A stretch of DNA of 64,000 nucleotides from NCBI RefSeq assembly GCF_900113255.1, contig NZ_FOOR01000001.1:372001-436000 (forward strand). The letters run 5' to 3'. Of the stretch, positions 8,285 to 19,740 are shown piece after piece. The stretch comes from Novosphingobium sp. CF614. GTDB taxonomy: Bacteria > Pseudomonadota > Alphaproteobacteria > Sphingomonadales > Sphingomonadaceae. The notes beneath the pieces were generated by a model that ran no database searches, was not told the origin of the DNA, and saw only the letters and a program-made list of their open reading frames with translations. Both the position numbers and the translations under genes were made by a program. Numbering within the stretch: the stretch's first letter is position 1; each line of letters begins with the position of its first letter.

Positions 8285-8519
8285 CGAACTGCCCCCCGAC
8301 CTTTCGTTCAAAGCTGATACGTTCGGCAATCGCCAAGTTCAACCATTCACCTGATGACTTCGCATAAAAGCGGCATCCAATTATTTCCAGTAAAGAGCGG
8401 CAACCTTTGGCGCATGAGCGCATACTTCACTTGATGCGGCATATTCGCACCCACATGCGGATTTCGGACGAGGAAATCGATCCGGCGCGGTTTCACCACA
8501 CGTCACTGCGGCGCGAGCA

Positions 8520-9374
8520 TCAGCTGCGGAATACCACCGTGCGCGAGCCGTTGAGCAGCACCCGGTCCTCCAGGTGGAGGCGCACCGCCTCGGCCAGTAC
8601 GCGGCGCTCGATGTCGCGGCCCTTGCGCACCAGATCGTCGGGACTGTCGGCGTGGGTGATCGCCTCGACGTCCTGATGGATGATCGGCCCTTCGTCGAGG
8701 TCGGCGGTGACGTAGTGTGCGGTCGCACCGATCATCTTCACGCCGCGCGCATGGGCCTGGTGATAGGGCCTGGCGCCCTTGAAGCCGGGCAGGAACGAGT
8801 GGTGGATGTTGATGCAGCGCCCCGAGAGATACGACGCCATCTCGTCGGAAAGGATCTGCATGTAGCGCGCCAGCACCACCAGTTCGGCGCGCGTTTCCTC
8901 CACGATCGCCCGGATTCGCGCTTCCTGGCCAGCCCTGGTGTCCTTCGTTATCGGCAGGTGGTGGAAGGGGATATCGCCGATCATCGAGAGATTGAGCGCC
9001 TCGCGCGGGTGGTTGCAGACGATGCCGACCACGTCCATCGCGATCTCGCCGATACGCTGACGATAGAGCAGATCGACCAGGCAATGGTCGAACTTGCTGA
9101 CCATCAGCAGCACGCGGCGCGGCCGGTCCCGGCGCAGCATCGACCAGGCCATGCCATATTCGTGGGCGATCGGGCCGAAGCCTTCACGAATCTCCTCGCG
9201 GTCGGCAGCCCCGGGATCGAAGGCGACACGCATGAAGAACTTGTCTTCGGCCAGGTCGTTGAACTGCTGCGCTTCGATGATGTTGCCGCCCATCAGCGCG
9301 AGATAGCCGGTCACGCGGGCGACGACCCCCGGGCGATCGGCGCAGGACAGTGCAAGAATCAGCGGTTCGGCCAT
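8520..9374 (-). CDS. purU: Formyltetrahydrofolate deformylase
   Basis: The 284-residue enzyme hydrolyses 10-formyl-tetrahydrofolate to formate and tetrahydrofolate, supplying formate for purine synthesis. An N-terminal ACT domain ([19 protein letters not shown]) is followed by the formyltransferase fold with [14 protein letters not shown] at about residue 210, then IGATAHYVT and DEGPII. The ATG at 9374 follows AGGGGACGG; longer upstream readings are arginine-rich and unlikely. It lies 22 bases downstream of the nitronate monooxygenase gene, and the two are probably one operon. Confidence 0.95.
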   Translation of the reverse strand: MAEPLILALSCADRPGVVARVTGYLALMGGNIIEAQQFNDLAEDKFFMRVAFDPGAADREEIREGFGPIAHEYGMAWSMLRRDRPRRVLLMVSKFDHCLVDLLYRQRIGEIAMDVVGIVCNHPREALNLSMIGDIPFHHLPITKDTRAGQEARIRAIVEETRAELVVLARYMQILSDEMASYLSGRCINIHHSFLPGFKGARPYHQAHARGVKMIGATAHYVTADLDEGPIIHQDVEAITHADSPDDLVRKGRDIERRVLAEAVRLHLEDRVLLNGSRTVVFRS

Positions 9375-9396
9375 GGTCCGTCCCCTGGCCGGCCCC

Positions 9397-10422
9397 TCAG
9401 GCCGCCACCGCGCCGCGCGTGGTGAGCGCCGCCTCGCTTTCGGCCATGAGCGCGGCGATGATCTCGCCGACCGGCTCTTCCTTCGTGACCATGCCGACCG
9501 ATTGGCCGGCCATGACCGAGCCGCTCTCCACGTCGCCATCGATCACCGCGCGGCGCAGCGCGCCGGCCCAGAAATGCTCGATCTCGAGCTGCGCCTGGCC
9601 CATGTCGACAACGCCTTCGTCCAGCAGGCGGGCGACTTCGAGCTGCTTGGCGGTGAATTCCTCGGTGCCCTTGTTCCGCAGCGCGCGCACCGGAATCACC
9701 GGCAGGCGCGGGTCGACCTGGACCGAGGCCACGGCATCGCGGGCGGAAGCGCGGAAGAAGGCTTTCTTGAAATCGGGGTGGGCGATCGATTCGCTCGCGC
9801 AGGCGAAGCGCGTGCCCAGCTGCACGCCCGCCGCGCCCATCTCCAGGTAGCCCGCGATCAGTTCGCCCCGGCCGATCCCGCCGGCGACGAAGACCAGGTT
9901 GTCGGCGGCCAGGCTAGGCAGGATTTCCTGCGCGAGGACCGAAGTCGAAACCGGGCCGATATGGCCGCCGGCCTCCATGCCCTCGATCACCAGGGCGTCG
10001 GCGCCCGAGCGCAGCAGTTTCCGGCCCAGCGCCAGCGTGGGCGCGAAGCAGATGACCTTGGCGCCGCTCGCCTTGATCGCCTCGACACTGCCCTTGGGCG
10101 GAATGCCGCCGGCAAGGACGACGTGGCTGACGCCGTGCCTGGCGCAGACCTCGATCAGATCGAAGAGCAGCGGGTGCATGGTGATGAGGTTGACGCCGAA
10201 GGGCTTCGACGTAAGCGCCCTGGTGCCTGCGATTTCCGCGTCGAGCAGTTCGGGCGTCATCGCCCCGCAGGCGATCACGCCGAAACCACCGGCATTGCTG
10301 ATCGCCGACACGAGATTGCGTTCGGATACCCACGACATCGCGCCGCACAGAATCGCGTATTCACTGCCGAAAAATTCGCATCCCCGCGCCATCAGCGCCG
10401 AAGTCTTGGTATAGGCGGCCAT
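9397..10422 (-). CDS. Nitronate monooxygenase (2-nitropropane dioxygenase family)
   Basis: This is a 341-residue FMN-dependent TIM-barrel enzyme. The N-terminal half contains [11 protein letters not shown] and [17 protein letters not shown]. The flavin-phosphate segment is [18 protein letters not shown], and FVAGGIGRG and [15 protein letters not shown] lie towards the C-terminus. The glycine-histidine pair in EAGGHIG is the family's catalytic-histidine region. A GAGGAG site precedes the ATG. Members oxidise nitronates or act on related substrates; the true substrate is unknown. A second, divergent family member is encoded at 55353-56354. Confidence 0.9.
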   Translation of the reverse strand: MAAYTKTSALMARGCEFFGSEYAILCGAMSWVSERNLVSAISNAGGFGVIACGAMTPELLDAEIAGTRALTSKPFGVNLITMHPLLFDLIEVCARHGVSHVVLAGGIPPKGSVEAIKASGAKVICFAPTLALGRKLLRSGADALVIEGMEAGGHIGPVSTSVLAQEILPSLAADNLVFVAGGIGRGELIAGYLEMGAAGVQLGTRFACASESIAHPDFKKAFFRASARDAVASVQVDPRLPVIPVRALRNKGTEEFTAKQLEVARLLDEGVVDMGQAQLEIEHFWAGALRRAVIDGDVESGSVMAGQSVGMVTKEEPVGEIIAALMAESEAALTTRGAVAA

Positions 10423-10591
10423 CGATGCTCCTCAGCCCGCTTGGGAAACAGGGCATGGGCCATAAGCGGACGTGCCCCGCCATACAAGCGGCGGGAACGC
10501 GTGGTGGACGCTGATTTCACGCATTCGAGCGCCGCGCCGCGCCGGCGACGGCAAACGTCGCAAGTGTGATCGTCCATGCCGATCATGTTAA

Positions 10592-12886
<2,295 letters not shown>

Positions 12887-12935
12887 AAGACCCGGTTCCC
12901 CGCCGCGCGCCCTCCCTCACGGCGCGGCGGGCCCT

Positions 12936-12980
12936 GCCCCCGCCTCCGGCAACTGACCCGGAGGCGGGGGGTTTCGTTTC
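12936..12980 (+). terminator. Rho-independent terminator of katG
   Basis: Fifty bases after the katG stop, a G+C-only stem pairs CCCCCGCCTCCGG with CCGGAGGCGGGGG around an eight-base loop. It is followed by a T-rich tail (GTTTCGTTTC). A second weaker GC hairpin (CCGCGCGCC with GGCGCGGCGG) lies just before it. Confidence 0.8.
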
Positions 12981-13035
12981 ACTTGGGAACAACACGCATT
13001 GATCTCGCGGCGCGGCGGTGCGAGCCTTGGCCGCG

Positions 13036-14334
13036 ATGGACGTAACGCAGCTCTATGCATCGAAGCTGATGACCGCCGATGCGGCGGCACGGCTGGTTTC
13101 CTCCGGCAGCGATATCGCGATGGGCATGGCGGTGGCCGAGCCGCCCGCCCTGCTCGCCGCGCTCGGGCGCAGGGTAGAGGCGGGGGAACTGGCGAATTTG
13201 CGCCTGTGGTACTTCCATTCGATGGACCACGCGGCAAAGGCCCTGCTGCGCCGCGATCTGCTGGACCGGGTGCGGCCGCGCTGCATGTTCCTGAGCGGTG
13301 TGGAGCGGGCGCTGATGAAGGCGGACCCGGCGGCCTGCGACAAGCTCATCGATTTCGTGCCCACCGCCTTCAGCGCCTCGCCCCGATTGCTGCGCGAAGA
13401 CGTGGCGCTGGATGCTTGCGTGACCATGGTCTCGCCCATGGGCAAGCACGGCTATTTCACTTTCGGCACCGCCAACGATTATACCTCCGTCGCCGCGCGT
13501 GCCGCCGGGAAGTTGATCGTGGAGGTCAACCCGCTGATGCCGCGCGTCTTCGGCGAATCTCCGCTGCACATCTCCGAAATCGACGCGATCGTGGAGAACA
13601 CTTCGCCGCTGATCGCGGTCGGCGAGCACGAATGCGCGCCCGAGGACGAACGGATCGCCGAAACCATCGCCGCCATGATCGACGACGGGGCATGCCTGCA
13701 GATGGGCATCGGCAACCTGCCCGCCGAAGTCTGCCGCCGCCTGGCCGATCGCAAGGACCTGGGCATCCATACCGAGCTGCTCACGCCCGCCATGGCCGCA
13801 CTGATGCAGTGCGGCGCCGTGACCAACCGGCGCAAGGCGACCTTCCCGGGCCGCAGCGTGTTCACCTTCGCGATGGGCGACGCACCGTTCTACGCATGGC
13901 TGGACGATAACCTGGCGGTCTATTCGCTCCCGGTCGACGAAGTGAACGACCCGCGCCACATCGCCAAGAACGACAATGTCGTCTCGGTCAACGCGACGCT
14001 GCAGATCGACCTGTCGGGCGCGTGCAATTCGGAGCACATGCTGGGACACCAGTATTCGGGTTCCGGCGGCCAGCTCGATTTCGTGCGCGGCGCCAATGCC
14101 TCGAAAGGCGGGATATCGATCATCGCCTGCCGCTCGACCGCGAAACACGGCACGGTCAGCCGCATCGTTCCCTGTCTCGAGGGCCCGGTGACGACGCCGC
14201 GCAACGACGTGCACTGGATCGTCACCGAATTCGGCGCCGCCAACTTGCGCGGCAAGACACTGAAGGAACGCGCCGAGGCGATGATCGGCCTGGCCCACCC
14301 CCGATTCCGGGACGAACTGGCGCGGCAACTGTAG
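13036..14334 (+). CDS. Acetyl-CoA hydrolase/transferase family (4-hydroxybutyrate CoA-transferase-like)
   Basis: The 432-residue protein moves CoA between short-chain carboxylates or hydrolyses acyl-CoA. Family landmarks are VEVNPLMPR (about residue 160), MGIGNLPAEV, GIHTELLTPAM, VDEVNDPRHIAKND, the glycine-rich SGSGGQLDFVRGANASKGG, and the C-terminal TEFGAANLRGKTLKERAEAMI. Length and motif order fit the family well. The ATG at 13036 is preferred; a GTG 18 bases upstream is in frame, and neither has a clear ribosome-binding site. It stands alone between katG and the response regulator. Confidence 0.88.
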   Translation: MDVTQLYASKLMTADAAARLVSSGSDIAMGMAVAEPPALLAALGRRVEAGELANLRLWYFHSMDHAAKALLRRDLLDRVRPRCMFLSGVERALMKADPAACDKLIDFVPTAFSASPRLLREDVALDACVTMVSPMGKHGYFTFGTANDYTSVAARAAGKLIVEVNPLMPRVFGESPLHISEIDAIVENTSPLIAVGEHECAPEDERIAETIAAMIDDGACLQMGIGNLPAEVCRRLADRKDLGIHTELLTPAMAALMQCGAVTNRRKATFPGRSVFTFAMGDAPFYAWLDDNLAVYSLPVDEVNDPRHIAKNDNVVSVNATLQIDLSGACNSEHMLGHQYSGSGGQLDFVRGANASKGGISIIACRSTAKHGTVSRIVPCLEGPVTTPRNDVHWIVTEFGAANLRGKTLKERAEAMIGLAHPRFRDELARQL

Positions 14335-14490
14335 GGAAGCGCGCATCGCGCCGGCGAAAGCGCAAAGGTTCGTTTCCGGCACTAGCGGAAATTCCATAAA
14401 GTCCATCTTCACGGAAACCTAAGCACGGGGTGCTAGGGCCTTCCAGCGACTGTTTCCGCTTCTTTCGGGAAGCCTAAAAAAAGGGCCGAC

Positions 14491-15816
14491 ATGTCCCGAT
14501 TTCGTCAGCTTTTCCGTAACGCGTCTCCTGGCGAAACTGGATCGGCTTCATGCAGCATCATGCTCATCGAGGATTCGGCCGCGATGGCGCTGATGCTCAA
14601 GTCCCGGATCGAAGCCGAGACGCGTGTTCGCGTGGACTGGTACAAGACTTATGCCGAGGCGAAGCAGGCCCTGGACACGACGCTGCCTACGCTCGCGCTG
14701 ACCGGCATGAACCTGCCCGATGCACCCGACGGCGAGATCGTCGACCTGTTGCAGGAAGCGGACGTACCGACCATCCTCTTCACCGCGATGCTGAATCGCA
14801 AGGTCCGCGAACGCGCCGGCGCGACGAACGTGATCGACTACTTCATCAAGGACGCGACCGACACGGTCGACCAGATCATCCGCACGATCCAGCGCGTGAC
14901 GGACGGCGATGTCTCGTCGATCCTGATCGTCGACGACACCGCCAGCGCCCGCAAGTCCCTCGCCGAGATTCTCGACCGGCAGAACTACCGGATCCACGAA
15001 GCATCCAGCGGCCGCGAAGCGCTCCAGATCCTGGAAACGGCCGGGGATATCCGCCTCGTCATCACCGATTACCACATGGCGGACATGAACGGGCAGCAGC
15101 TGACTCAGGAAATCCGTGCGAAATACCCGCCCGAGCAAATTCGCATCATCGGCATTTCGGCCAGTTCCGACCCCTTCCTGTCCGCCGCCCTGCTCAAGGC
15201 GGGAGCATCCGATTTCGTCTACAGTCCGTTCGTCGCGGAAGAAGTGCGGTGCCGCATCGGCGGCAACATCGAAACGCTGAACCAGATCAAGCGCCTCCAG
15301 TACCTGGCGGAACGCGATTTCCTGACCGGCCTCTACAATCGCCGCGCCTTCTTCGAACGGGCCCATGCCCAGATCGCCGCGTTGCGCGCCAAGGGACGCA
15401 CCGCGTCGCTCGCCATTCTCGATATCGACCACTTCAAGAAAGTGAACGACACATATGGCCATGACGCCGGGGACGCGGTGATCCGGGCGGTGGCGAAAGT
15501 CACGCAGAACGAACTGCCGGAAACGGAATGCCTGGCCGGCCGCCTGGGCGGGGAAGAATTCGTCATGCTGCTGGGCGGGATGACCAACGATGAAGCCATC
15601 GACGTGTGCGAGGACGTGCGCGAAGCGATCGCTGATGCCGCCGTGATGCACGACAAGACGCTGCTGAAAGTGACGGCCTCCGTCGGGGTCGCGGTCATGC
15701 AGTTCGACGAATCGCTGGACAACAATCTCAATGCGGCCGACCAGATGCTCTACATGGCGAAGGACCAGGGCCGGAACCGCGTCTGCGCCGACGCGGTGTT
15801 CTATCGCACCACCTGA
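14491..15816 (+). CDS. Response regulator with two receiver domains and a GGDEF domain
   Basis: The 441-residue PleD-like protein has a receiver domain at about residues 22-137, a second at 142-262, and a GGDEF domain from about 280. The second receiver has the phospho-acceptor aspartate in LVITDYHMADMNG. The first has LALTGMNLPD, where glycine occupies the acceptor position, so it is a pseudo-receiver. In classical PleD the second receiver is the degenerate one; the order is reversed here. The cyclase site is RLGGEEF, about residue 351, with DIDHFKKVNDTYGH before it. No I-site (RxxD) is seen. No histidine kinase lies nearby. Confidence 0.92.
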   Translation: MSRFRQLFRNASPGETGSASCSIMLIEDSAAMALMLKSRIEAETRVRVDWYKTYAEAKQALDTTLPTLALTGMNLPDAPDGEIVDLLQEADVPTILFTAMLNRKVRERAGATNVIDYFIKDATDTVDQIIRTIQRVTDGDVSSILIVDDTASARKSLAEILDRQNYRIHEASSGREALQILETAGDIRLVITDYHMADMNGQQLTQEIRAKYPPEQIRIIGISASSDPFLSAALLKAGASDFVYSPFVAEEVRCRIGGNIETLNQIKRLQYLAERDFLTGLYNRRAFFERAHAQIAALRAKGRTASLAILDIDHFKKVNDTYGHDAGDAVIRAVAKVTQNELPETECLAGRLGGEEFVMLLGGMTNDEAIDVCEDVREAIADAAVMHDKTLLKVTASVGVAVMQFDESLDNNLNAADQMLYMAKDQGRNRVCADAVFYRTT

Positions 15817-15897
15817 TCCGAAGCCGATCGATACCCCATAATATCGACTGTCCGTTGGAATGCCGCCGCGTCTGGGGGGCGGATCCCGCTCTATCTG

Positions 15898-16794
15898 TTA
15901 TTTGTTTTTCGCATTTTGCGGCGATACTTCCGGCCAGCGAAACAGGCGCCGCGCGGTGCGGCCGAGAATCCACGCCTTCTCATCCGGGGAAAATTCCGGA
16001 TCGAACAGCAGATAGTTGAGCAATTCCGCCCAAGTGTACCGGCGCATCACGGTCTTGTCGCTGGCCCACATCAACCGGTCGGCGCCGAAAGCATCGATTG
16101 CGCGGCGCAGGTGCGGCCGCACTGCCTCGAACGGAAAGGCCCCGGCCCGCAGCAGCATCGGCGCATGGCTGATCTTTACCGCCAGGTTCGGAAATTCGGC
16201 GAGCCGCAGCACTTCATCGAAATAGGTGACGTCCATCGAGCGGGCCTGCTCGGCCTCCGCCCGTCCCGGCGGGTGATTGGGCATGCCCATCCCGATATGA
16301 TCGAGCACGAACTGCAGGCGGGGAAACTTGCGCAGGTATTGCGGAAGATGTTCGACGTGGCCAGGAACGAACAGGCAGATCGGCAGCCCAATATCCTGCG
16401 CGATGCCGAAAACCTCGTCATAGCCGCCGCTGGCCAGCACCTGCGCTTCTTCCATCGACCAGGTCGCCAGCATCCGGAATCCCCGCGCGCCGGGCTCGGC
16501 CGCGATCAGGCGCATGACGCCTTCCAGGTCGGGATCGCGCCGATCGATCCGCACGACGTAGCCGAAGCGATCAGGGTACAGGATGCTGGCGCGCAGGGCG
16601 ACGGGATAGACCGCGCGCCACGCGCCGTTGGGCAGCGAAAAGCCGGGCTTGATTCCGCCCTGCGGCCCCCTGCCCGGTTCGTCGATCCAGAATTCCTCGA
16701 TCAGGACCGAGCGGATGCCCAGCGAATCCATCGCCTCCAGCGTCGGCTCGACGGGCCCGGGGCCGAGGTGGAGTTGAACATCGACGATATCCAT
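15898..16794 (-). CDS. Amidohydrolase-2 family metal-dependent hydrolase
   Basis: This 298-residue TIM-barrel hydrolase belongs to the amidohydrolase-related (ACMSD/LigJ-like) superfamily. The first metal motif, normally HxH, reads QLH in DVQLHLGPG. Later landmarks are FVLDHIGMG (about residue 164), AVKISH, and the C-terminal aspartate in LMWASDKT. Members include decarboxylases and lactonases of aromatic catabolism. It is the last gene of a minus-strand operon after the Rieske ferredoxin (17703) and SDR (16825) genes, 30 bases from the latter. The start follows GGGGAG at 10 bases. Confidence 0.85.
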   Translation of the reverse strand: MDIVDVQLHLGPGPVEPTLEAMDSLGIRSVLIEEFWIDEPGRGPQGGIKPGFSLPNGAWRAVYPVALRASILYPDRFGYVVRIDRRDPDLEGVMRLIAAEPGARGFRMLATWSMEEAQVLASGGYDEVFGIAQDIGLPICLFVPGHVEHLPQYLRKFPRLQFVLDHIGMGMPNHPPGRAEAEQARSMDVTYFDEVLRLAEFPNLAVKISHAPMLLRAGAFPFEAVRPHLRRAIDAFGADRLMWASDKTVMRRYTWAELLNYLLFDPEFSPDEKAWILGRTARRLFRWPEVSPQNAKNK

Positions 16795-16824
16795 GTTCGC
16801 CCAACTCCCCTTCGGCAGGCGCGA

Positions 16825-17622
16825 TCAGTGCGACGTGGAGATGACCCCGCCGTCGACCGGCAGGTGCACGCCGGTAATGTAGCGCCCGTCGGGCCCGGCA
16901 AGGAACAATGCCGCGCGGGCGATATCCCAGGCGTCACCCTCGATACCCAGGCACGTCTTCTTGCCCAGGTTGAGCGACTCCTTGGTATGGCCGCCTTTGG
17001 CGATGGTGGCATCGCGCATGGGGGTATCGATTATGCCAGGGGCGACGCAGTTGATGCGGATACCCTGGCGGCCGAAGGAATCGGCGATGTCGATCATCAA
17101 GCCGTTCATCCCCGCCTTGGCGCTCGCATAGGCCGGGCACCCCTTGCCGCCCTGGCCGCGCAGCGAGGCGATCGAGGTGATGTTGATGATCGATCCGCCG
17201 CCGCGCTCGATCATGCTGGGGATTGCCGCCTTGCACAGCAGGAAGGGCGCCGTGAGGTTGACGGCGATGCATTTCTCAAGCTGCTCGGTCGTCGTTTCGA
17301 GCAGGCCATAGGGGCTGGTCAGCGCCGCGTTGTTGACCAGGATATCCACCCCGCCAAATGCGGCGACGCAATCGGCCATGACTTTCTCGATCGACGGGAT
17401 ATCGGAAAGATCGGCCTGGACGATGGCGGCTTCGCCGCCTTCGCTCTCGATCATCTCCAGCGTGTCGCGTGCGCGATCCTCGAACAGGTCGACCAGCACC
17501 ACCTTCGCGCCTTCGCGCGCGAAAGTGATCGCCATGGCCTTGCCCGTGCCCACGCCCGGACCGCTCGATCCGGCACCGGTGACGACGGCGATCTTGCCTG
17601 CGAGTTTGCCTGCCTTGCTCAT
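16825..17622 (-). CDS. Short-chain dehydrogenase/reductase
   Basis: This 265-residue NAD(P)-dependent oxidoreductase has an extended glycine-rich cofactor loop (VTGAGSSGPGVGTGKA), longer than the standard TGxxxGxG. The catalytic set is present: NNAAL, serine in NITSIAS, and YASAK. An acidic residue after the second strand (LVDLFEDRA) suggests preference for NAD. The ATG at 17622 is used because GGGAG is 5 bases upstream; a second ATG lies 12 bases further out. The substrate is presumably an alcohol produced in this catabolic region. The same extended loop occurs in the SDR at 19741. Confidence 0.9.
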   Translation of the reverse strand: MSKAGKLAGKIAVVTGAGSSGPGVGTGKAMAITFAREGAKVVLVDLFEDRARDTLEMIESEGGEAAIVQADLSDIPSIEKVMADCVAAFGGVDILVNNAALTSPYGLLETTTEQLEKCIAVNLTAPFLLCKAAIPSMIERGGGSIINITSIASLRGQGGKGCPAYASAKAGMNGLMIDIADSFGRQGIRINCVAPGIIDTPMRDATIAKGGHTKESLNLGKKTCLGIEGDAWDIARAALFLAGPDGRYITGVHLPVDGGVISTSH

Positions 17623-17702
17623 ATTCTCTCCCATGCGATGCGGGCACCACCCCTGGGGCTGCTTTCCGCGTTTTCCTGCCGCCCGTTCTGGATGGAAACG
17701 GC

Positions 17703-18032
17703 CTAGTTGTTGAGCTCCTGATCGAAGTCGACGTGGATCTCGTCACCTTCGATCTTGATCGGATATGCGGGGATCCGGCAGGTCGGCGGACTGATACCCT
17801 TGCCGGTCGAAGCATCGATGATCCACCCATGCGCCGCGCAAGTGATGGTCGCGCCGTCGAACTGCCCTTCGACCAGCGGGTAATCCTCGTGCGGACAGAC
17901 CCCATCGAATGCGCGCAGCTCCCCGAGCCGATCACGCAGCACCAGAACCTCGACACCGACATCCATCAGATAGAATGCATTGAAGCCACGCGGCCCCAAC
18001 TCGTCGACACCGCATACCTTCACGAATGCCAT
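17703..18032 (-). CDS. Rieske-type 2Fe-2S ferredoxin
   Basis: This is a 109-residue soluble Rieske protein of the type that passes electrons to ring-hydroxylating oxygenases. Cluster ligands are the cysteine and histidine of GVCPHEDYPL (about residue 46) and of CAAHGW (about residue 66). A GAGG site precedes the ATG. It heads an operon with an SDR and an amidohydrolase. No oxygenase alpha subunit or ferredoxin reductase is encoded in the window, so its partner must lie elsewhere. Confidence 0.92.
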   Translation of the reverse strand: MAFVKVCGVDELGPRGFNAFYLMDVGVEVLVLRDRLGELRAFDGVCPHEDYPLVEGQFDGATITCAAHGWIIDASTGKGISPPTCRIPAYPIKIEGDEIHVDFDQELNN

Positions 18033-18081
18033 TAATATACCTCATCCCCGGGTCGACGACTGCCAAACCACCGCTGGCGGC

Positions 18082-18105
18082 AAACTGCCACCGAACTGAC
18101 AGTTT
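18082..18105. promoter_or_regulatory. Candidate operator upstream of the Rieske ferredoxin operon
   Basis: A nine-base inverted repeat, AAACTGCCA and TGACAGTTT, is separated by six bases (CCGAAC). It lies 50 bases before the ferredoxin start and next to a TTGACG-like -35 box on the minus strand (18106-18111). A further inverted repeat, AGGTTG-N6-CAACCT, is at 18147-18164. The size and spacing fit a TetR-type operator, and the neighbouring TetR gene (18183-18782) is the obvious candidate. The pairing is inferred from position only. Confidence 0.4.
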
Positions 18106-18182
18106 CGTCAATCTCCGCGCACAGGCAAAGTTCAGGAGATTTTGACAGGTTGCATTGCCAACCTCTGTCGGCCGCAAGGCGG

Positions 18183-18782
18183 TTATCCGGCTGCGTGGCC
18201 GGCCACGATCTTGCCGTAGATTGCCTCGAGAAGCGCGAATTTCTCCCGTATGAGGTCCGCGATCGGGGAATTCCTGGTGCCGTCGCGAAGCTCCTCGACC
18301 GCCTGCCGGTAGAGCATCAGGCCCACCAATGCCATGAGCGTGCATTCATCGTCGGGCTCGGCTAGTCCTTGCCGGGCGGCCAGCGCTTCGGCAACGCGGC
18401 GGGCGTTCTCGGCATGATGCATGTCGGACAGGCCGCGCAGGGTCACGGATGACTTGACGATCCGCTCGTAGCGGACAAGCGCGTCGCGACTGACGCCGGT
18501 CGCCAGCTTGACAAGCGTCTCGCACATCGCGTCCATCGGCGTAAGATCGGCCTGCTGCCGCTTGACCAGGTCGGAAACGGTTTCCGACCAGGACCGCTGA
18601 CCACGGAACAGGACCTCGTCCTTGGAATCGAAATAGCGAAAGAACGTGCGGGTCGAGACGCCGGCTTTCGCCGCGATCTGATCCGTGGTCGTCATGTCGT
18701 AGCCGTTTGCCAGGAACAGCTCGAAGGCGGCGTTGCGCAGTATCTTTGTCGTCCTGAGCTTGTGTGCGCTCCGTCTCGACAA
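18183..18782 (-). CDS. TetR-family transcriptional regulator
   Basis: This is a 199-residue regulator with an N-terminal helix-turn-helix: FLANGYDMTTTDQIAAKAGVS followed by RTFFRYFDSKDEVL, about residues 20-65. The C-terminal ligand domain is not assignable. The start is set at TTG 18782, with GGGAG five bases upstream, giving a standard TetR length. A longer reading from an ATG at 18944 adds 54 residues before the usual beginning of the fold and is less likely. It sits between the Rieske ferredoxin operon and the SDR operon, both on its own strand. Confidence 0.88.
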   Translation of the reverse strand: MSRRSAHKLRTTKILRNAAFELFLANGYDMTTTDQIAAKAGVSTRTFFRYFDSKDEVLFRGQRSWSETVSDLVKRQQADLTPMDAMCETLVKLATGVSRDALVRYERIVKSSVTLRGLSDMHHAENARRVAEALAARQGLAEPDDECTLMALVGLMLYRQAVEELRDGTRNSPIADLIREKFALLEAIYGKIVAGHAAG

Positions 18783-18978
18783 ACTCTCTCCCAAGGATTT
18801 AGTAGCCGCCAAACTTGCCCCCGGGGTCTGGACCAGGTGAAATGCATGCAAGGAGGGCTGCAGGTCCTGCCACCCATTCTTCCCCACATTGGTTTCCTTC
18901 AACCTTGGCCCAGACAAGTCAACCGGCAATCCCGACGTCGACACTGCTCGTCACGCCGAATCCTCCCGGGGCAGCCCG

Positions 18979-19719
18979 TCAGGCGAGCATGCAACTCCAC
19001 CCGCCATCGAGCGGAATCAGCACGCCATTGATGTAGGCGGCCCGGTCGGACACCAGGAAAGCCGCCAGTTCGCCGGCCTCCTCAGGCAGTCCCGCCCGGC
19101 CGAGCGGGTTGCCCGTGGCACGTTCCGGGTGGGCCTTGGCCGCGGCGATGCCCATGCCTTCGGTCAGAATCACGCCGGGACAGATCGCGTTCGAACGGAT
19201 CTTGTACTTGCCCGCCTCGACCGCGAATTGCCGCGTCATCATCACCACCCCGGCCTTGGAAATGGCATAGGCGCCGCTGTTGGGGCTGGGGATCAGACCG
19301 GCCAGCGAGGACCAGTTGACGATCGCCCCACCGCCGGTTTCCTTCATCGCGCGAACCGCGTGCTTGGCACCGAAGAACATGCCCTTCAGGTTGACGTCGA
19401 GCATGCGCTGGAGGTCGCCGGCCTCCAGGGTTTCAATCGGGCCGCCCGCGCCGATCCCCGCAACGTTGAGCATGGCGTCGAGCCGGCCGAACTTCTCGAC
19501 CGCAAGGTCGATCACCGCGCTGACTTGCGCTTCGTCAGAGATGTCGCAGCCCGCCGCGACGGCCTGCCCACCCAGTTCGGCGACGGTCTGTTCCTGCGCG
19601 CCGCTGATGTCGCAGGCCACGACCAGCGCGCCTTCGCGCGCCAGCACCGTTGCCGTGGCCTTGCCCATGCCCGAACCGGCGCCTGTAACGACCGCCACCT
19701 TGCCTTCCAGAAATCCCAT
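18979..19719 (-). CDS. Short-chain dehydrogenase/reductase
   Basis: This 246-residue classical SDR has cofactor motif TGAGSGMGKA, aspartate after strand two (VACDISG, suggesting NAD), NVAGIG in place of the usual NNAG, serine in NWSSLAG, and YAISK (about residue 150). It is the last gene of the amidohydrolase/TauD/cupin/SnoaL/SDR/SDR series that begins at 24400, and lies 21 bases after the preceding SDR. It probably oxidises a hydroxylated intermediate of that pathway. Confidence 0.9.
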   Translation of the reverse strand: MGFLEGKVAVVTGAGSGMGKATATVLAREGALVVACDISGAQEQTVAELGGQAVAAGCDISDEAQVSAVIDLAVEKFGRLDAMLNVAGIGAGGPIETLEAGDLQRMLDVNLKGMFFGAKHAVRAMKETGGGAIVNWSSLAGLIPSPNSGAYAISKAGVVMMTRQFAVEAGKYKIRSNAICPGVILTEGMGIAAAKAHPERATGNPLGRAGLPEEAGELAAFLVSDRAAYINGVLIPLDGGWSCMLA

Positions 19720-19740
19720 GCGATCTTCTCCGTCAGGCCG

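Noticed and set aside
15830..15897. Hairpin CCGCC..GGCGG as terminator between the response regulator and amidohydrolase genes
   Set aside because: The stem is only five bases and no T-tract follows.
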